Made by a program: the position numbers and the translations under genes. From Promethearchaeota archaeon (GTDB lineage Archaea > Asgardarchaeota > Lokiarchaeia > Sigynarchaeales > SOKP01), in assembly GCA_019894875.1 (NCBI GenBank), contig JAGXNR010000112.1, positions 1 through 8,641 of the forward strand: DNA of 8,641 bases, written 5' to 3'. Below are positions 5,671-8,641 of the stretch, piece by piece. Positions within the stretch are counted from its first letter, which is position 1. Each line of letters opens with the position of its first letter. Under the pieces are notes generated by a model. It saw only the letters and a program-made list of their open reading frames with translations, was not told the origin of the DNA and ran no database searches.

Positions 5671-5925
5671 ATGGAAAGCGAACTAAATAAAAATTTTAGG
5701 AAACTTGCGCGAGATTTTAAAGGAAGAATAGAATTAATGAAAAAAATACCCGTTGAAACTTCAATATCACTTTTTTTCGAGCTATGCAATTTTAATTTAA
5801 ACAATTATATAAGAATTGAAAAAGAGAGATTCCCAAATAATTCAATTAAAGAGATCATTATTAAAATGTATAAAATCAATGAAAAAAATAAGAAAAAGTT
5901 AACAAATTATGGAATTAAAATATGA
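5671..5925 (+). CDS. Small helical protein, probable partner of the adjacent nucleotidyltransferase
   Basis: 84 residues from ATG 5671. An in-frame TAA immediately before it (5668-5670) makes this the first possible start. The protein is charged and helical, with FFELCNFNLNNYIRIEKERFPN in the middle and a lysine-rich end; it has no signal peptide or membrane segment. A TATA-like TATATTTAAA lies near 5619-5628. The last 17 bases overlap the start of the following nucleotidyltransferase gene in another frame, which implies coupled expression. Small helical ORFs directly upstream of MNT/AbiEii-type nucleotidyltransferases are common in archaea and often act as the paired component of toxin-antitoxin-like modules. 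The family itself was not recognised, so the role rests on context. Confidence 0.65.
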   Translation: MESELNKNFRKLARDFKGRIELMKKIPVETSISLFFELCNFNLNNYIRIEKERFPNNSIKEIIIKMYKINEKNKKKLTNYGIKI

Positions 5926-6537
5926 AAAAGCTTTTTTCCAAATTATAACGTTTTTAGAGAAAATCGAGAGAGAATTTGGTATTAAATATTATTTAGTTGG
6001 AGGAGTTTTAGTGAGTATATATTCTGAGACGAGAACAACTCAAGATATTGATTTTGTTATTGATATTTATTCAGTTAATCATAATATAGATACATATTAG
6101 AGTTATTAAAAAAAAATGAATTTTATCCCTTACAAGACTGGACATCAGCTTCAATATTAGCTAAAGATATTCAGTTATTACAGTTTTTAGATAAGCAACA
6201 AGTGATTAAATTTGATAATTATATCATTTACCGAAAAAGCCATAGCAAATATAAAAAAATTGGACCAATTGGTCTAAAAAGAAGGATTAGAATCAACTTT
6301 GGAGGCTTATAGTGTTGGGTCGCCTCGAGAGAAGACTATATTTTGAGTAAACTTGTATTTGGTGGTTGGCAAGACTATACCGACGCCTTAGGTTGTTGGT
6401 TACGTTTTCAAGATGAGCTAGACAAGAATTATTTAGAATTAAATAGCAAGGAGCTTGAAATACAGAGAGAGTATTTATTATTAAAATCAGGAATAGATGA
6501 TCCAGATGATTTTTTCAAGCAATTAAAAGATTTTTAA
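5909..6537 (+). pseudogene. MNT/AbiEii-like nucleotidyltransferase, broken by a frameshift and an amber stop
   Basis: The N-terminal frame starts at ATG 5909 and holds the nucleotidyltransferase signature: KYYLVGGVLVSIYSE (residues 26-40), then R42-TTQDIDFVIDI with the metal-binding pair D46 and D48. It stops at TAG 6098-6100. Translation resumes in the +1 frame from 6097 (LELLKKNEFYPLQDW...), which a single T lost from TTATTA at about 6095-6097 explains. That frame runs to TAG 6310-6312 and continues in the same frame with CWVASREDYILSKLVFGGWQDYTD... to TAA 6537. WVASxEDxILSKL is typical of the C-terminal part of this nucleotidyltransferase group. Repaired length is about 208 residues, normal for the family. 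Two independent lesions point to a decayed gene, although the deletion alone could be an assembly error. The family transfers nucleotides to tRNA or protein targets in several toxin-antitoxin systems; the target here is unknown. Confidence 0.8.
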
Positions 6538-6602
6538 TAATTTATGTATTTAATCATTAATTAGTTCTTCAGAGATTTCAAATTATACTCTATGTAATAT
6601 TA

Positions 6603-7211
6603 TCACTTTTTTACTATATAATCCAGTATACATGTACGGCCAGTTGTATGATATTTTCCTTCTAAAATATGTCTCTTTTCTTTATAAATTATCTTAAAAT
6701 CATTGAAATAATGATTAGGTTCATCATCTTCAAAATAGCTATGGACAAATTCTTCACCTTCATGTTTATGTACGATTTCACCTGATTTCGTTTCTTCTTT
6801 TTCATCGAAATTAACATCATTTTTTGAAAGGAAGTTCAGATAGCATAATCCACCATCCATTAAAACACGATAAATTTCATTGATAGCTTGAGCTGTTCCA
6901 TTTTTACTTAAATGGACTATAGAGAGATATGAATATACGTATCCAAAAAATCTTGATTCAAAGGGTATATTCCTCATATCTCCTTTGATAATGTTTAACT
7001 TGATATTATTATTCTTACAAAATTTTTCTGCTTCCTTTATTTGCTCAGCAGAAATATCAATACCATATGTTTCAAACCCATTTTCATGAAAAAAGGCAAG
7101 TTTAGGATCTGGTCCACCAGCACCACAATCTAATATTCGTTTAGTCTTAGGATTAGATTGGGTAAACCTGAGAAAGTTGTATAGTGAGGATGGGTAAAAT
7201 TTTTTAATCAT
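6603..7211 (-). CDS. Class I SAM-dependent methyltransferase
   Basis: 202 residues from ATG 7211. The Rossmann-fold methyltransferase motifs appear in order: motif I RILDCGAGGPDPKL (25-38) for the SAM methionine part, post-I TYGIDISAEQIKEA (48-61) with acidic D52 for the ribose hydroxyls, motif II KGDMRNIPF (76-84), the FGYVYSYLSIVHL strand/helix (89-101), and AINEIYRVLMDGGLCYLNFL (109-128). This matches the Methyltransf_11/25 type, which acts on small molecules, lipids or quinones; the substrate cannot be told. The C-terminal third is short and acidic and shows no second domain. No Shine-Dalgarno sequence precedes the ATG. The gene is divergent from the URO-D-family gene across about 170 bases and convergent with the nucleotidyltransferase pseudogene. 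Whether it works with the URO-D-like protein is unknown. Confidence 0.85.
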   Translation of the reverse strand: MIKKFYPSSLYNFLRFTQSNPKTKRILDCGAGGPDPKLAFFHENGFETYGIDISAEQIKEAEKFCKNNNIKLNIIKGDMRNIPFESRFFGYVYSYLSIVHLSKNGTAQAINEIYRVLMDGGLCYLNFLSKNDVNFDEKEETKSGEIVHKHEGEEFVHSYFEDDEPNHYFNDFKIIYKEKRHILEGKYHTTGRTCILDYIVKK

Positions 7212-7332
7212 TTTTAGGAGAATTAAATTTAATTTTTAAAATTTCAGTGATAAAATAATTGTTTAAGTGGTTTGTTCCTTTTTATCCTTTCTTTACAACT
7301 TCTACTTAAATAAGAATTCTGACATATTCTGT

Positions 7333-7342
7333 TTTATAAAAA
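7333..7342 (+). promoter_or_regulatory. TATA box of the URO-D-family gene
   Basis: TTTATAAAAA on the plus strand lies about 43-52 bases before ATG 7385, giving a predicted transcript start near 7363. Its distance to ATG 7385 rather than GTG 7519 supports the longer, frameshifted gene model. Confidence 0.45.
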
Positions 7343-7384
7343 TGAGAAGATAATGTTTAATTTATTCATAGTATTTCTCAAAGT

Positions 7385-8460
7385 ATGAATGCGAAGGAAA
7401 GGTATCTAGCAATCTTTGACGATAATAAACGGAAAAAGTTAGATCGAGTACCTACATTTGTCCAATATATTCGTCAAGAGTTTGTTGAGTTGCATAAACA
7501 AAAATTTGAAAACATAGGGTGCCTTTCCAGTCAGATCTTTCCAGATTTAAGGATGCATATATAATGGGTTTTGAATCTGTTTTTGGGCATGTACATCCTG
7601 GTTTAAGAGTTAGTCAGATAGAATTAGAAGATGGGAAAGGTGAAAAAGTGATAGTAACTTGGAATGGGCAACCACCTGCGAAGAAGATGGGATATTACCA
7701 ACGAGGATTATTTATCTCAATGGAGAATTTACATAAAGTAAAAGAGACGATGAGGAGGGTAGATGACTCTGAAGAAATTAAAAAGATGATGGATTATTAT
7801 GAAAGAATATCACCTTACATCTTTCCAGTACTTGCTTTCGGAGGGATATTTGATACTCTGTGGCAATCTATGGGCTTTAATAATTTTGCATACCATTATC
7901 GGAAAAATTCAAAACTTTATCAGGAAATAATTAAATATTTTGCTGAATTAGCCCTTATTCGAGTTGAATCGGTTATTGAAGCAACAGGGAGTCGTGCGGG
8001 GATTTTAAATATTAATGATGATATTGCATTTAAGGGTCGACCGATGATTTCTCCTGAGAGATGGGAACAAGATATCGGGAAATATTATAAGGAAATATGT
8101 TCCACAATAACAGATGCGGGAATGATGACTACATTGCATTCAGATGGAGATGTAACTATTATGATTCCAGTTCTGAAAAGAATTGGTTTTCAAGGTGTGC
8201 AAGGATGGGAAGGGGGGGCTAACCCTATTATCATAAATGAAAAATATCCTGATTTTGTAATCAATGGATTTGGTGATATCTCCCAAATTATTCCTTTTGG
8301 CTCAAAGGAAGAGATTTTCAACCACGTGAAAGAATTAATGGATGCGTTAAAGGAAAATCGTCATTTTATAATTGGCCCGAGTACCGTCATTTATGAAGGT
8401 ATACCTTTCGAAAATGTGGAATATTTTATTGAAGCATCTAGGCGTTATGGTAAATACTAA
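7385..8460 (+). CDS. URO-D-superfamily (methyltransferase-like) protein with a one-base frameshift
   Basis: The true start is most likely ATG 7385: MNAKERYLAIFDDNKRKKLDRVP..., a typical N-terminus for URO-D-like methyltransferases. That frame loses sense after ENIG at 7519 and stops at TAA 7562-7564. The downstream frame continues from GTG 7519 as VPFQSDLSRFKDAYIMG... to TAA 8460. Adding one G to the GGG at 7517-7519 restores a continuous 358-residue protein, the usual family length. Family features include GRPMISPERWEQDIGKYY, the GMMTTLHSDGDV strand, GFQGVQGWEGGANP and the C-terminal IPFENVEYFIEASRRYGKY. The superfamily covers uroporphyrinogen decarboxylase and corrinoid methyltransferases (MtaA, MtbA, CmuA). 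The HxC zinc motif of those methyltransferases is HSD here, so the reaction is uncertain. No corrinoid-protein gene is visible nearby. The lesion may be real or a homopolymer sequencing error. Confidence 0.8.
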
Positions 8461-8482
8461 GTTCTTCTTTCCTTAACTATTA

Positions 8483-8641
8483 TTATTTGTTTTTACTGAA
8501 AAATACACTAATTGAATTGTAGAGCTCACCCAAGTTTTTTTGTTCTCGTTTACATAATTGTCCTTCCTTTGGTGCTTGCCAATTTATTACATATTTTCTC
8601 CAATCAGAATCATTTAAGATCTTGGAATGAATTCCAAAAAA
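8483..8641 (-). CDS. C-terminal end of an unidentified protein (partial)
   Basis: On the minus strand a frame is open from the right edge for 52 codons (FFGIHSKILNDSDWRKYVINW..., ending SISVFFSKNK) and closes with three consecutive stops TAA TAA TAG (8485-8477). The residue composition looks like real protein (balanced charges, two Trp). The stacked stops and the convergent position 22 bases from the URO-D-family stop fit a gene end. No family was recognised from this short tail. Confidence 0.5.
   Translation of the reverse strand, partial: FFGIHSKILNDSDWRKYVINWQAPKEGQLCKREQKNLGELYNSISVFFSKNK

Noticed and set aside
6090..6100. Programmed frameshift in the nucleotidyltransferase gene.
   Set aside because: There is no slippery heptamer at the junction, and a second lesion (TAG 6310) lies downstream. 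Gene decay or error is simpler.
6343..6537. A separate 64-residue gene starting at TTG 6343.
   Set aside because: It is the C-terminal part of the broken nucleotidyltransferase. The same frame is coding upstream of TTG on both sides of the amber codon.
1..8641. tRNA, rRNA, CRISPR array, insertion sequence or replication origin.
   Set aside because: I looked for repeated spacers, cloverleaf-like T-loop motifs, transposase signatures and origin-type repeats and saw none.

Overview
The window is AT-rich DNA with archaeal character. Several genes have TATA-box-like promoters 25-60 bases upstream of the start and U-tract type 3' ends. Translation signals are weak or absent. The protein mix is long TPR proteins, winged-helix/TPR fusions, URO-D-family methyltransferase-like proteins and small secreted proteins without recognisable domains. 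It resembles mesophilic Asgard (Lokiarchaeia-type) genomes. That placement is an inference from style and gene content; there is no rRNA, tRNA or taxonomic marker here.

Layout. (1) 1-1441, minus: a long TPR protein cut by the left edge. (2) 1562-3500, minus: two tandem units, each made of a promoter, a gene for a small signal-peptide protein, and a 3' hairpin with a U-tract. Equivalent landmarks in the two units are 1003-1004 bases apart. The promoters (29 of 30 bases identical across the core) and the hairpins are much better conserved than the proteins. (3) 3560-5491, plus: a protein of about 640 residues with two clearly duplicated N-terminal winged helices, a probable third, and C-terminal TPRs. 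It is divergent from the nearer secreted-protein gene across about 200 bases. (4) 5671-6537, plus: a small helical protein overlapping a decayed MNT-type nucleotidyltransferase gene (one-base deletion plus an in-frame TAG), a likely relic of a toxin-antitoxin-like pair. (5) 6603-7211, minus: a class I SAM methyltransferase. (6) 7385-8460, plus: a URO-D-superfamily protein split by a one-base deletion in a G run. (7) 8483-8641, minus: the C-terminal end of another gene, cut by the right edge.

The most interesting unit is (2)+(3). Two fast-diverging secreted proteins sit under near-identical control sequences, including a TCATC-N5-GATGA dyad over the start of the leader, and both carry the same structured 3' end. 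A divergent DNA-binding/TPR protein is a plausible local regulator of both. The link between regulator and cassette is inference from position. The duplication and the conserved noncoding elements can be read directly in the sequence.

No tRNA, rRNA, CRISPR array, insertion sequence or origin was recognised. The one gap above 300 bases between coding regions (2394-2718) holds the copy-1 promoter and the copy-2 3' hairpin; about 2500-2564 shows nothing recognisable.
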